A stretch of DNA of 64,000 bases from Neovahlkampfia damariscottae (GCA_016618085.1 JABLTG010000060.1:8405-72404); one strand, 5' to 3'. Positions 1 through 10,208 are shown, counted from the first letter of the stretch. Notes: generated from the letters alone by a model not told the origin. Numbers and translations: made by a program.

Positions 1-196
1 CTGAAAAAATGAAAGAAAAAGATTTTATTCTTGAAAATCCAACAAAAATACTTTATCAAGCAATTCCTTTTGAATTTAGAAAAGAAAAAGAATTTGTTTT
101 AAAAGTTTTATCATTGACTGAAGAAACTGGTGTATTTTATATTTATTTACCATTATCAATGAGATTAGATTCAGAAATTTGTAAAACTGCTCTCAA
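1..196. repeat. Identical tract shared by the two DUF4116 genes
   Basis: Bases 1-196 match 1895-2090 with no difference that I can find, including synonymous positions. Immediately after (197 versus 2091) the paralogues diverge in both bases and amino acids. A sharp boundary of this kind is the usual mark of recent gene conversion or unequal exchange; an assembly artefact is the alternative. Confidence 0.85.
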
Positions 197-1577
197 GCAT
201 GCCAATTATCCTGATTTGGAATTTGAATTGTCCAGAAGTTTTTTTGAATTCATACCTGATGAGTTACTGAAAACAGAAAAAATTTATAAAGCAATATTGG
301 ATTCAAATTTAGAAGTACCTCTCACATATTGTCCACCAAACATTCAAACAAAGGAAATTGTTCTCAAAGTGCTCCACAGATATCCAAAGGAATACAATTG
401 GGTCAACCTCAAATTTAGATCTGATGCAGATGTTCTTTTGATTGGAATTGGTGAAAATGCAGCTTTATTTGATAAATACGCGACTATACATCTGAAAAGT
501 GATGAAAATTTTGTGAAAAAAGCAATGTCAAAAAACCTACTGATTTACAAAGACATTCTTATTGAAATGAAAGAAAGAAAACAATTGATTGAATTTGCAC
601 TTCAAGAGCCTTCAAACTGTTCATTTATTCCTCCAAAATATTTCATTGAAAATCCTGATATTGCTTTGGACTTCTTCTCGAAGAATGAATATTATTGTCA
701 ATATTTACCAACAGCCCTACAAAGGAATGTAAAATTCTTAAAAAAATTACCACCCATAAATACATGGCAGTACTTACCAAAACTCTGTTTTGACACTTTA
801 CTAAAGAATGATGAAAAATTCATCATTGAAACAATAAAAGATGAACCATATACCTTCAAAAGTTGCAAAAAATTACATGAGTATGAAAATGTGTTGAATA
901 TTGCTTACTCTATTGATAAATCAGTTATTTGTTACTTAGAATCAATACCGAAAAATAAACTCATTGAATATTTGGATGAATCTCCAGAATTGATCAAGCA
1001 TTTATCAGATTCAGTCAAAAAGAAATATGATTCAGATGAAGATTTCAAAATTTATAAAATCAGAGGATGTCCTTCTGAATTTTCTACAATTGGTCCATTC
1101 CTTAATGATAAAGCTACAATGCAGAAATACATGAAAATATCAGGTTTTTGTTTATGTTGGGCGCATAGATTTCAAAAAGATAAAGAAACAGTTTTGATTG
1201 CTCTTCAATCATCCCAAGGAGAAGCTTTGGAATTTGCAGATCCTTCATTCAAATCTGATAAAGATGTAATGATGATTGCTTGTGAATTATATGGAAGAAA
1301 TTTATCATATGCATCAAAAGAGATTCAAGATGATTATGATGTTGTCAAGGTAGCTGTTTCAAATAATGGCACTGCGATTAAGTTCGCTTCAAATAGACTA
1401 AAATTAGATCCAACACTTTCTTTGATTGCAATTGAACAAACAAGAGGTGCTTATAGAGATTTACACCCTACAATGAAAACTCATATTGATATTTGGCTGG
1501 TATATCAAAAGAGATATAGATTACTTCAACCAACTAAACAACAAAAATTACAAGATATTCATTTCTTATTCAATTAA
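1..1577 (+). CDS. DUF4116-repeat protein, 5' partial
   Basis: The reading frame is already open at the window edge (codons GAA AAA precede the ATG at position 9), so the gene begins upstream; the neighbouring paralogue has about 54 further residues there. The visible part is about 524 codons and ends at a TAA. The C-terminal half carries DUF4116-type units, in which a pair of acidic residues and a hydrophobic helix are followed by a phrase such as GEALEFAD or GTAIKFAS (around residues 395-480). No signal peptide or membrane span is seen, so it is probably cytosolic. DUF4116 has no established biochemical role. Its first 196 bases are identical to 1895-2090 in the next gene, after which the two diverge sharply. 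Confidence 0.8.
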   Translation, partial: EKMKEKDFILENPTKILYQAIPFEFRKEKEFVLKVLSLTEETGVFYIYLPLSMRLDSEICKTALKHANYPDLEFELSRSFFEFIPDELLKTEKIYKAILDSNLEVPLTYCPPNIQTKEIVLKVLHRYPKEYNWVNLKFRSDADVLLIGIGENAALFDKYATIHLKSDENFVKKAMSKNLLIYKDILIEMKERKQLIEFALQEPSNCSFIPPKYFIENPDIALDFFSKNEYYCQYLPTALQRNVKFLKKLPPINTWQYLPKLCFDTLLKNDEKFIIETIKDEPYTFKSCKKLHEYENVLNIAYSIDKSVICYLESIPKNKLIEYLDESPELIKHLSDSVKKKYDSDEDFKIYKIRGCPSEFSTIGPFLNDKATMQKYMKISGFCLCWAHRFQKDKETVLIALQSSQGEALEFADPSFKSDKDVMMIACELYGRNLSYASKEIQDDYDVVKVAVSNNGTAIKFASNRLKLDPTLSLIAIEQTRGAYRDLHPTMKTHIDIWLVYQKRYRLLQPTKQQKLQDIHFLFN

Positions 1578-1740
1578 ACAATTTGAAATAGAACACCAAT
1601 TTGTCAATAAAACCTGAAAATTAGTTCAAATTGTGAATCTGTTTGGAAGATTTGACTACTTTTTGTCCAACATAAACAATTTAATTTTCACCAATCAAAT
1701 CATTTCTATTTTTGCTCACCAAAAACCACAAGCAAAAGAA

Positions 1741-3462
1741 ATGAATGAATTTTCCTCACTGGAACAAAACTATGTGTTTGTAGAACACCCAAACGACAAA
1801 AATGACAAAGATTATGAAACATCTTTCAAACCTGAAGATCCACAAAGAATACACAGAACCAAAAGACGTACTCCATTGAGTATAACAAAGACATCTGAAA
1901 AAATGAAAGAAAAAGATTTTATTCTTGAAAATCCAACAAAAATACTTTATCAAGCAATTCCTTTTGAATTTAGAAAAGAAAAAGAATTTGTTTTAAAAGT
2001 TTTATCATTGACTGAAGAAACTGGTGTATTTTATATTTATTTACCATTATCAATGAGATTAGATTCAGAAATTTGTAAAACTGCTCTCAACCATGTTAAT
2101 CTATCTTTTTCTTTAGAAAAGAGTTTTATTCAATACATTCCTGAAAAATTATCAAAATCTAAAGAAATTTTTGAAGCTATTGTTGATTCAAAATTAAGAA
2201 TACCAATACTAGAACATACTCCACCAAAGTTTCAAACCAAAGAAATCATCCTGAAAGTGTTGAAAAAGTATCCAAAAGATTTCAATTGGGTAAACATCAA
2301 ATTCAAAACTGATAAAGATATTCTGTTGCTTGGTATTTCTGATGATTATCTTAATTTTACAAAGTATGTTACTGATGAATTGAAAAGTGATGAAGTTTTT
2401 ATTAAAAATGTTGTTGAAAAAAATAGAGATGTTTATAAAGAAATTCCAACAAAAATGAAATTGAAAAATGAAATAATTGAAATTGCATTGACTAGTCCAA
2501 ATAATTGTTCACATGTACCTGCTGAATACTTCAATGAAAATTTGGATAAGGCAATAGGCTTCTTTACAAAGAAATCTTATTATTGCACTTATTTACCAAA
2601 TTCATTGCAGAGTAATGCTGATTTTTTAAAGAAATTAATACCAAAACATACATGGTGTTATTTACCAAAGTTCTGTTTCGAAACTTTATTGAAAAATGAC
2701 GAAGATTTTGTGATTCAACATATTACAGAAAATCCCAGAATTTTTAAAGTATGTAAAGCACTACATCAAAATGAAAAACTTTTGAATTTAGCATATTCTT
2801 TGGATAAAACAGTAATTTGCTCTTTGGAATCAATTCCGAAAAATAAACTTATCCAGTATTTAGATGAATCACCAGAACTAATAAATAGTCTTAATGGACA
2901 TGTCAAGAGCAAATATGAATTTGACGCTGATTTTGAAGTTTATAAAATCAGAGAAAATCCAACTGAATTTGCTCAAATAGGTGCAAGAATTCAAGACAGA
3001 GCAGAAATGCAAAGATATTTAAATATATCAGGTGTATGTTTAAATTGGGCGCATAAATTTCAAAAAGACAAAGAATCAGTATTAATAGCTATTAAATCAT
3101 CCGGAGAAGCACTTGAATTCGCAGATCCTTCTTTTTATTCTGATAAAGAGGTGATGCTAGCTGCTTGTGGAATGTATGGAAGAAATCTGTCATTTGGCTC
3201 TGATGAAATGAAAGATGATTTTGATATTGTCAAAGCAGCTGTTACAAATAATGGGACTTCAATCAAATTTGCTTCAAAAAGATTAAGATTAAGTCCAGTT
3301 CTTTCATTGATTGCTATTGAACAATCAAGACTCGCCTATAGGGATTTAGATGCTTCAATGAAGACACATATTGATATTTGGTTGATATACACTCGAAGAT
3401 ATCGATTGATTCAACCAAATAAACAAGAAAGACTCAAAGATGTTCATTTCCTCTTTAATTAA
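1741..3462 (+). CDS. DUF4116-repeat protein, tandem paralogue
   Basis: A single-exon gene of 573 aa. I chose the ATG at 1741, which begins MNEFSSLEQNYVF, because it is the first in-frame ATG and a CCAAT box lies 45 bp upstream at 1691. The protein is a paralogue of the gene before it, with DUF4116-type units (for example GEALEFADPSFYSDKEVM) towards the C terminus and the same ending (DVHFLFN). The N-terminal 54 residues are polar and charged. Function is unknown; repeats of this kind are commonly expanded in protist genomes. The same repeat type is fused to a GTPase at 42645-45215 in this window. Confidence 0.82.
   Translation: MNEFSSLEQNYVFVEHPNDKNDKDYETSFKPEDPQRIHRTKRRTPLSITKTSEKMKEKDFILENPTKILYQAIPFEFRKEKEFVLKVLSLTEETGVFYIYLPLSMRLDSEICKTALNHVNLSFSLEKSFIQYIPEKLSKSKEIFEAIVDSKLRIPILEHTPPKFQTKEIILKVLKKYPKDFNWVNIKFKTDKDILLLGISDDYLNFTKYVTDELKSDEVFIKNVVEKNRDVYKEIPTKMKLKNEIIEIALTSPNNCSHVPAEYFNENLDKAIGFFTKKSYYCTYLPNSLQSNADFLKKLIPKHTWCYLPKFCFETLLKNDEDFVIQHITENPRIFKVCKALHQNEKLLNLAYSLDKTVICSLESIPKNKLIQYLDESPELINSLNGHVKSKYEFDADFEVYKIRENPTEFAQIGARIQDRAEMQRYLNISGVCLNWAHKFQKDKESVLIAIKSSGEALEFADPSFYSDKEVMLAACGMYGRNLSFGSDEMKDDFDIVKAAVTNNGTSIKFASKRLRLSPVLSLIAIEQSRLAYRDLDASMKTHIDIWLIYTRRYRLIQPNKQERLKDVHFLFN
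1895..2090. repeat. Identical tract shared by the two DUF4116 genes (second copy)
   Basis: This is the partner of 1-196. Upstream comparison is impossible because the first copy is cut by the window edge, so the true tract may be longer. Confidence 0.85.
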
Positions 3463-3602
3463 AAAATAAAGAAGTGTTATTGGTTGATCTATCAAAATAT
3501 TTTAATTTTTTTTTTTTGAATTTTGATGTGTTTAATTTCATTTTTAAAAATAGGAAAATTTTCTTCTAAGACTTCATTGGACAAAATTCTACGGAGTTGA
3601 AG

Positions 3603-4571
3603 ATGGACGTTATTGATAAATTTGCAGAATCAAAAATTGGTTCCACTCTAGTTTCGATGACAAGAATCTGTATGAAAGGATTTGGAATAGTTTTGAGTTT
3701 TATAGCCGTTGGTTTATTTTGTTTGGTCGCTGTGTTTTATTTTTCAGTTTTTGTTCCTTTACTTGGTGCTTTTCCTTCAATTCCTTTTTTCATTAATGTA
3801 ACACTTGGATTAACTATAGGATTTTCTGTTTTCTTCAATTACTTCATGTGTCTTTTTACACCACCTGGTAAAACAAAAAAAATTAAAATTAAAAAAAATT
3901 AAAAAGGAAAACCACCTGTTGAATGGTTAGATGAAGCCAGAAGAAATATAGAAGAATTAAAAAAAGAACAAGATACAGTTAAAGGAAAAAGTTGGTCAAA
4001 ATATTGTAAAATTTGTCGTGAAGGAAAACCTGAAAGATCTCATCATTGTCATATATGTAACACATGTGTCTGTAGAATGGATCATCATTGTCCTTGGGTA
4101 AATACATGTGTAGGATATCAAAATCATCGTTATTTTGTTTTATTTTTATTTTATCTTTGGGTGGCATGTGGTTATATTGGAATCAATTTACTACTTGTTA
4201 TGACATCTATTTTCAAAGTTGATAATAATTATTATTATGAATGGCAATCTCAAATAAGTTTTTTAATGGTTTTATGTTTCTCTGTTGCTTTGACAATGAC
4301 TGGATTCCTTGGATGGCATTTGTATTTGGTATTGACAAATCAAACCACCATTGAATTTCAATTTAATAAAATTCAGCAATTTTCAAGAGTTTCAGCATCA
4401 GGAATACAACATTTTAATATTTATGATCTTGGCTGGAAAAAAAATTTAAATCAAATTTTTGGTGAAAAACCTCTTTGGAAAATGTTATTACCAACTTTTG
4501 ATAAATTACCATTAGATGGAGCTGAATGGCCAACTTTGATATCAAGAAAGGATCCTATGGAAATTGTCTGA
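3603..4571 (+). CDS. DHHC-type protein S-palmitoyltransferase
   Basis: Two exons, 3603-3867 and 3907-4571, with a 39-bp intron; product 309 aa. It attaches palmitate to cysteines of membrane-associated proteins. The zinc-binding Cys-rich domain reads [19 protein letters not shown] and is followed by the catalytic DHHC (residues about 156-159, inside [11 protein letters not shown]). Two hydrophobic segments precede it (residues about 25-55 and 60-80) and two follow it, the usual four-span layout with the DHHC loop on the cytosolic side. The ATG at 3603 is chosen over an upstream TTG; an ATTGG box lies 22 bp before it. The splice joins PPG to KPPVEW in frame. The substrate is unknown. Confidence 0.93.
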
Positions 4572-4672
4572 AAAATAAATTCAAGTCTTTGGTAAAATTT
4601 TTGAAGTTTGATTGGTCTAAAGATCTAATCCAATAATTTTTCTCTATTTTGTTTTAACGTCTGTTTGACTTG

Positions 4673-5811
4673 ATGGAAACAAAAAAATTAGAAAATAAAA
4701 CTACTCATCAGTACTTTGCTATCACACCAGAAGATTTAATTGAATTAAGTCGTGAAGAAACTGTTCCAAAAAAATGGTATGAAAAATCATTCTTTGAACA
4801 AAAAAATGATGCTGAATCAAAAAAGAGTAAATTTTTAAAAAGAAGTGAAGAACAACATCACAAATTAATTATGCTTTGGATAAAAGCAACAAAATCACTC
4901 TCAAATATTAATCAATTGACACAACCTGACCGTGTTTGTGTTTTGTTTTTAAGAAATATACATACTGGAATGTACTTTGAATTAGGAAGAACAGAAATAC
5001 AATGGGGTAAAAAAAAACAAAATTTTTCAATATTCATTTTTTTTTTAGACAATACAAAACCTGTTTGGACTACTCCAATTTTAATAAACAAAGAACACTG
5101 TATGGATACTTCAAAAATTGTGTACAAATATGAAGATGACAAAATAGTTAAAAAAATTGAAAATCCGGACAATTTGAAATTTGGTATTTTTGATGTCAAT
5201 GAACCAAAATGTAAGAAAAAAAATTAACCTTATTTTTGAAAGATGTAATTGGAAATGATGATTTATTGGGAACTGTCAGCTGGAAATTAAGTGAATTAAT
5301 TGATTCAGAAGCGTATGAAATTTCTTTGAAACCAATTCTTGGAGATGATCCATGTGGTGAAATATCTGTCATTGAAGAGTATGCAAATCCAAGATTTATC
5401 AATGCTAAAGTCCGTTTACGTGTCACTGCTCGATTGAATAAATCAATTGATGGATTTTTGGTGATAAAAAGAATCATTTGTGGAAACAAAGAACTAAGAC
5501 CTATTTATACAACAGAAACAATCACAAAATCATCAAAACCCTATTGGAATGATGTTTATATTCCAATGAATCAATGGTGTAATGGTGATTTGAAAGCTAA
5601 AATTACATTTGAACTTTGGAATCATGGATCAACTTTAAAAATATTTCCACATAAATATTTAGCAGAATGTGAAATTGATACACTTGAATTGTTAAGTGAT
5701 GCTCAATGTGATTATCCTTTGATTCATGAAAAATCGATTAATCCTATTGGATATCTCACAATAATGAGATTTGAAACAATTCCTTCAATAGACGTTTTGA
5801 TGATGGAATAA
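4673..5811 (+). CDS. Double C2-domain protein, copine-like but without VWA
   Basis: Three exons: 4673-5006, 5049-5210 and 5243-5811, giving 354 aa. The first half reads like a copine C2A domain (RVCVLFLRNIHTGMYFELGRTEI, then NTKPVWTTPILI), and the second like C2B (TTETITKSSKPYWNDVYIP followed by WCNGDL, close to the copine phrase for the strand before the CNGD motif). Copines bind membranes in a calcium-dependent way and normally end in a VWA domain; this protein stops after C2B. Several calcium-ligand aspartates look replaced, so calcium binding is doubtful. The family is inferred from pattern only. An ATTGG box lies 57 bp upstream. Confidence 0.6.
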
Positions 5812-5912
5812 AATATTATTTATTGTTTATTCTGTAGCACTTGACATTGATGACCTTTGTTTGATTTTTTCTTTTGTGTTTTGAAAGTCCTTCTCAACTG
5901 TTTGTACAACAA

Positions 5913-6910
5913 CTAATTTGAATGACTTTCTGAAATATCAGATTCAACATTGTCTATTTCATTCAAAAATTCCACAACATCATTAGTTGTCTCCCACTTT
6001 TCTTCTTGTTTTGCTATGAATATTTCATATCCATATTTATAATAATAATCTTTGAAATATTGACTTGTCAAAAATTTTGAATATTCTTCGAGTGTCAACA
6101 TGTTTGTTATCAAATTCAAAATTTTATCAAAAAAAGAGTTTGAAATTGGATTTTCATTTAATAATTCAAATTCACTGGAAATTTCTTTTTTTTCTGATTT
6201 TTTGATATTCAATTCGAATTTTGAACCTATCAGCAAATAATTTTTAATCATAGTTTTGGCAATTTGTCGTTTTGATTGTGTATCTCCTTCTTGCTTAAAT
6301 TTATTCACTAATTTATAAAAATCAAAATTCTCGGTACAATAACCATCTTTCAAACTTTCTTCGAAAAATGGTAAGCATTTTTCATTGGATACAATAAATT
6401 CAAAAGTGAAAATATGATGAAGAACTGATAAAAAACTTCCTTAAAAATATTAATTTTTACCTGAGTTTTTTGGTAGTTTCTTTCTTTGTTGATCAATTGA
6501 TGTTTCATTTTCGTTTACATTTTTTACAGGTAAATCCTCAGAACTGGATGACTTCTGTCCAAAAACTGGAATTAAATTTTCTTTTTTCTTTCTTTCTAAT
6601 TGATTTTCTTCAGGTTTTGATTCCTTTATAGAAGTAGTTGAGTTCGAGCTTGTTTTTGTTACTTTTGAAAAAGTTCTTAATTTTGCTGATTTTTTTTCTG
6701 TTAATTTCAGAGCTTCTTTTTCATCAAAACTCCTGGAAGATGATCTGTTTACAATTTCTTCTTGTTCTTCTGTTGATGTGGTGGTTGTGTCATCGAGGAT
6801 CGATTTTGAATCTTGTCTCAGGAAATGAAAACTTTTCCTTCGTGCTTTATAATTCTATAGATATCAGAAAAAGCTAACAACTTTACCGTTACTGACTTGA
6901 AAAAACTCAT
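5913..6910 (-). CDS. RGS-domain protein
   Basis: Three exons on the minus strand: 6910-6887, 6854-6461 and 6424-5913, giving 309 aa. The first exon encodes only 8 residues (MSFFKSVT). Residues about 10-135 are Ser/Lys-rich and look disordered. The C-terminal 170 residues form an RGS domain: the start phrase FIVSNEKCLPFFEESL and then GYCTENFDFY correspond to the family's conserved ENL-F-W region, and the end reads LEEYSKFLTS. RGS proteins speed GTP hydrolysis by heterotrimeric G-protein alpha subunits. A CCAAT box lies only 9 bp before the ATG. The gene converges on the C2 gene at 5811. Confidence 0.78.
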
Positions 6911-7271
6911 GAAAAGTGACCAATCAATTTGCAAATTCAATAATTTTGTTTTGAATCGTGTGAAGTGGAATAGATCTTGTTTAACAAAGAAACAATTCAA
7001 CCTTATTCTTTGGAAGAGAACCTAATGAAGCCTCTATTTTTAAACCATACATCAACATTTCTGTTCATCAAAACGAAACAGTTTCCAAGTAATAATGGAG
7101 GAGAAACAATTTCAGTTGTGGCAAAAATTTAGGATTCTTGGATCAAATGCCACAGTTGAATGTTCAAGTTCCAATCTTCATTTTGGAGTTTCTAAATCTG
7201 GTCAACTTTCTAATAAATTTCATTGGTTTACTCAAAAAAAACAAATCTCTCAACTTGAACAAACATAACAG
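6911..7271. other. Intergenic region with decayed coding-like trace
   Basis: This 361-bp gap separates the divergent RGS and TM2-like genes. Positions 7009-7092 read FGREPNEASIFKPYINIS and onward as if once coding, and 7131-7230 read like an extracellular protein fragment (GFLGSNATVECSSSNLHFG). The two pieces are in different frames and interrupted by stops, so I take this as a possible relic of a host surface-protein gene, or chance. An ATTGG box at 7222 probably serves the downstream gene. Confidence 0.3.
6920..6924 (-). promoter_or_regulatory. CCAAT box 9 bp from the RGS-gene ATG
   Basis: On the minus strand the context is TTGATTGGTCACTTTTC followed directly by the ATG. The same TTGATTGGT word recurs before many genes in this window. 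Confidence 0.6.
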
Positions 7272-8017
7272 ATGTCATTCAATTACTCACAACTCAATGA
7301 TGAAACTGAACAAGTTTATACTCAAAATTACCCACAAGTAAATAATGTGCAACCACAAAATCAACAAACTCAACCTTTACCTTATCAACCTCAACAACAA
7401 AACATTTATCCACAAACACAAAATGGATTAACACAACAATCAAGTTCAACACAAAATGTACAACAAAATGAACAAACACAAAATGTACAACCTCAATTCC
7501 AACAACCAATGAATCCTGTCAACCCAATCACACATCAACAAACAAGTTGGGTTACACCAACATCAGTAGAACCTATTCTTGTTTTACTTTGTAAATTCTA
7601 AAAAAAAAATTAACAATCAACTTTTTAGGTAACTTTTTCTTGCCTGGACTTGGTCATATCGTTTTAGGACAATATAAAAAAGGTATTGCATTTTTAATTA
7701 CCTTCATGGTAATTGATTTTATCATTGTTATCATTGCTTCATTAACAGGTGGTATTGGTCTTATCCTTTATCCAATTTTATTTGTTCCTTTTTGTATTTA
7801 TTTGATTGATGGTCAAATTCTTGCTGATCGTTCAAAAAGAGGATTTCCACTTATGCACGGAGAATGTGGTACTTCATGGGCAAAACCAGGTCTTTCATTG
7901 ATCATGAGTGATAAAGTATTTTGTCATGCAAATCTTGATGAATGTCCAGAAGAATGGGTATCAAGAATGCAACAAATGAATAATGTTAACCAACAAAATG
8001 TTCAACATCAATCATAA
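7272..8017 (+). CDS. Q/N-rich TM2-like membrane protein
   Basis: Two exons, 7272-7590 and 7629-8017, give 235 aa. The N-terminal 105 residues are low-complexity and rich in Gln, Asn, Pro and Thr. The junction restores CNFFLPGLGHIVLGQYKKGI, the Gly-rich opening of TM2-type modules, followed by two long hydrophobic segments (about residues 118-165) separated by a short TGGIG turn. A conserved-looking Cys-containing tail follows (GECGTSWAKP, FCHANLDECP). TM2 proteins are small membrane proteins of poorly known function. An ATTGG box lies 45 bp upstream of the ATG. Confidence 0.65.
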
Positions 8018-8080
8018 GGTTGAGTTTCACCAAATTCAATAAATGATGTTTTTTATTTCCACCAATCCAAAAAAAGTTTG

Positions 8081-8592
8081 ATGGGCAATCAACAGTCAAG
8101 TGAGTATTCTGGTCATGAATCTTTACCAAAACCAAAAGTTGAAAAAAGTGAAAAAGAATGGAAAGAACAATTGGATGATACTGAATTCTATGTTTGTCGT
8201 AGACAAGGAACAGAATCTCCTTTTTTTGAAGGATCTTTGCATGATTTTAAAGGTGTTGGTAAATATAATTGTAAAGGTTGTAATCAATTACTTTTCAATT
8301 CAACAGAAAAATATGACTCAGGTTTTCACTTTTTGAGAATTTTAAATTTTTTTATAAAAGGAACCGGTTGGCCAAGTTTTTTTGAAACAGCTTCAAAGAA
8401 TTCTGTCACTTTAATAAAAGATGGTTCAAGGACAGAAGTTGTATGTTCAAAATGTCACTGTCATTTAGGGTAATATGGTTTTTTCTCATTTTACTTTTTT
8501 TGTTGCAAAGTCACGTTTTTTTTAATCAAACAAAATCTCCGAATGGCACTAGATATTGTATGAATTCAGTAAGTTTAAAATTTGAAGAATGA
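8081..8592 (+). CDS. msrB: Peptide methionine-R-sulfoxide reductase (MsrB)
   Basis: Three exons, 8081-8321, 8361-8469 and 8511-8592, give 143 aa. MsrB reduces the R epimer of methionine sulfoxide in proteins. The joined product has the full SelR signature: EFYVCRRQGTESPFF, the zinc ligands CKGC and CSKC, SGTGWPSF restored across the first intron, HLGHVF restored across the second, and the catalytic cysteine in RYCMNS (residue 133). The first donor is GTTTTC rather than the common GTAA. The N terminus MGNQQSS is a possible N-myristoylation site, which would place the enzyme at membranes. A CCAAT box lies 14 bp before the ATG. Confidence 0.93.
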
Positions 8593-8693
8593 TAAAAAAA
8601 AAGAAAATATTAAAATTTGATTTCTGTAAGTTATATTTTCTATCAATACAAAATGACTTTGTTTTTCAAAGTCAAAGTTCCTCGAAGTCATTC

Positions 8694-8981
8694 TCAATTC
8701 ATTAAATCTTTCAAGTCATTGAATTCTTCTTGTTCTTCTTTTGATTCCAAATTATTAATTAAAACTGTTCCTGAAACTTCATTTCTTTTTCTTTTTTTTT
8801 CTTCTTTTTCTTCTTCTAATTTCTCTCTTTTTTCAATTTCTTTTTCGTTCAAATTTTCCAAATTTTTTGGTTCATTCTCCTTTGGTGTTGTGTTTGATGT
8901 TCTTCTTGTTGTAAATAAATCTAAAATACCTCCAGTACCACCACCACCACTTTTCTTTCTGACATGTTTCACTTTGCTCAT
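8694..8981 (-). CDS. Small charged protein of unknown function
   Basis: A single exon of 95 aa starting at the ATG at 8981. It opens with a basic, Gly-rich segment (KKSGGGGTGGILDLF) and continues with a strongly charged Glu/Lys-rich probable coiled coil (residues about 35-70) and an acidic end. I do not recognise a family. Support for it being real is its uninterrupted frame, the position between two genes and a CCAAT box (forward ATTGG at 9004) 22 bp upstream. Confidence 0.55.
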   Translation of the reverse strand: MSKVKHVRKKSGGGGTGGILDLFTTRRTSNTTPKENEPKNLENLNEKEIEKREKLEEEKEEKKRKRNEVSGTVLINNLESKEEQEEFNDLKDLMN

Positions 8982-9119
8982 AGTTAGAATATATATTGAT
9001 TTTATTGGTTGAAAAAAAAATCAAAAAAAGTTTAGAAAAGAAATCATACAATACAATTTCAAATTTAGTTTTTTTTTTAAAAAGGAATTTGCCCATCGAC
9101 TTTTTTGTCCAATAAAATA

Positions 9120-9124
9120 CCAAT
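9120..9124 (+). promoter_or_regulatory. CCAAT box 2 bp from the LSM12-like ATG
   Basis: The words CCAATAAAATACCAATCC run directly into the ATG at 9127; a second CCAAT lies at 9109. Unless the true start is downstream, the transcript leader must be extremely short or lie within the box. Confidence 0.5.
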
Positions 9125-9126
9125 CC

Positions 9127-9740
9127 ATGAGTGAACAAACACTATCAAATTGTGTTGGTTATAAAATCGAAATTGTGAATATATTAAACCAAAAAATCTC
9201 AGGTGAAATATTTTCTTATGATCCACAATTAGAGTTACTCGCTCTTTGTAAGAAAAAAAAAAAAAAAAATTAATCATCCTTCACACAGACATTTCTGGAC
9301 ATAAACATGAAAGTAGTACAAGAAGAGATTTCAAATTAATCAAAACAGATACCATAAAACAAATAACAAAATTAACAAAACCAACTGAAATTCATGTTCC
9401 TTTTTCGGATCTAAATCAACCATTGCCTGTAGTCAATTTTGAGAAATTACAGCAGGTAAAAAAAAAAAAAAAAAAATTGATTTTTAAAAAGAGAGAAGAG
9501 TTTTCAATTCAATATAGAGAAAAACAATTGAACCCAAAAGTTACCATTGAAGGTCAAATTTTATTTGATTCTCTATCAAAGATTTTACCTTGTTTTTGGA
9601 GAGGTGATTCAATTATGGTAATGGATACAATTGAAATTAAACCACCTTATAATTTAACTTCAATATCAGGAGAACCTGAAAATAGTCTTCAAAGAGTTTT
9701 AAAAATAACAGAAGGAGAATTAAAAAAAATAAAAAAATAA
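9127..9740 (+). CDS. LSM12-like protein (Sm fold plus AD domain)
   Basis: Three exons, 9127-9247, 9289-9455 and 9492-9740, give 178 aa. The first 45 residues look like an Sm-like fold (VGYKIEIVNILNQKISGEIF followed by a short hydrophobic strand). The second half matches the anticodon-binding-like AD domain of LSM12: VTIEGQILFDSLSKILPCFW, then IMVMDTIEIKPPYN and a closing helix LQRVLKI. LSM12 proteins bind RNA or nucleotides and associate with ataxin-2-type translation factors. Both introns begin GTAA followed by long A runs, 16 and 17 As. Confidence 0.75.
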
Positions 9741-9755
9741 AAAATTGATTTGAGT

Positions 9756-10113
9756 TTATTCAACTTTTTCACCTGTCAATAATGATTTTGCGTCATATGG
9801 ATAAAAAACATATTCATAAACGAACATAACAAAGTTTACAATAACTAAACCACGAAGTGAAATTGACCAAATTGATCCTTTGAGTGCATTGTATGTCATG
9901 ATATTTGGTGATTCAAATTGCCATCCTTTTTTAATTGAGTCTTTTTTGAAAGTTAATTTTTTTTTTTTTTTTTTTTTACCAAATGCATGACCTGTATTTC
10001 CGCTACTGGAAGATTTTTGTGAATATTTACGAATGAAAGGTCTTGTTAAAATTGAGTTATTTTTTCTTTGTTTACTTGATTTGTTCAACCAATTTTTTTG
10101 TTATTCTTTGCAT
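9756..10113 (-). CDS. Probable mitochondrial single-span membrane protein
   Basis: Three exons on the minus strand, 10113-10076, 10041-9980 and 9940-9756, give 94 aa. With the first intron removed the N terminus becomes MQRITKKLVEQIKPFIRKYS, a basic amphipathic sequence typical of a mitochondrial import signal. A single hydrophobic segment near residues 60-78 (LRGLVIVNFVMFVYEYVF) is followed by a short polar tail. The size and layout fit a respiratory-complex accessory subunit, but I cannot name the family. A CCAAT box (forward 10142-10146) lies 28 bp from the ATG. Confidence 0.6.
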
Positions 10114-10208
10114 CTTGAATTTTGTTTGTTTACAAAGTAGACCAATAAAAATCGAGAAATATTATTTTGGATTAATAATGAAAAAATATTGATTTTTTTA
10201 AAAAATAT

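Noticed and set aside
1633-1740. Upstream extension of the second DUF4116 gene from a GTG codon
   Set aside because: A eukaryotic start should be ATG, and the promoter-like CCAAT at 1691 lies inside the extension.
5196-5489. Minus-strand frame inside the C2-domain gene
   Set aside because: It lies antisense to well-supported C2B coding sequence and shows no domain of its own.
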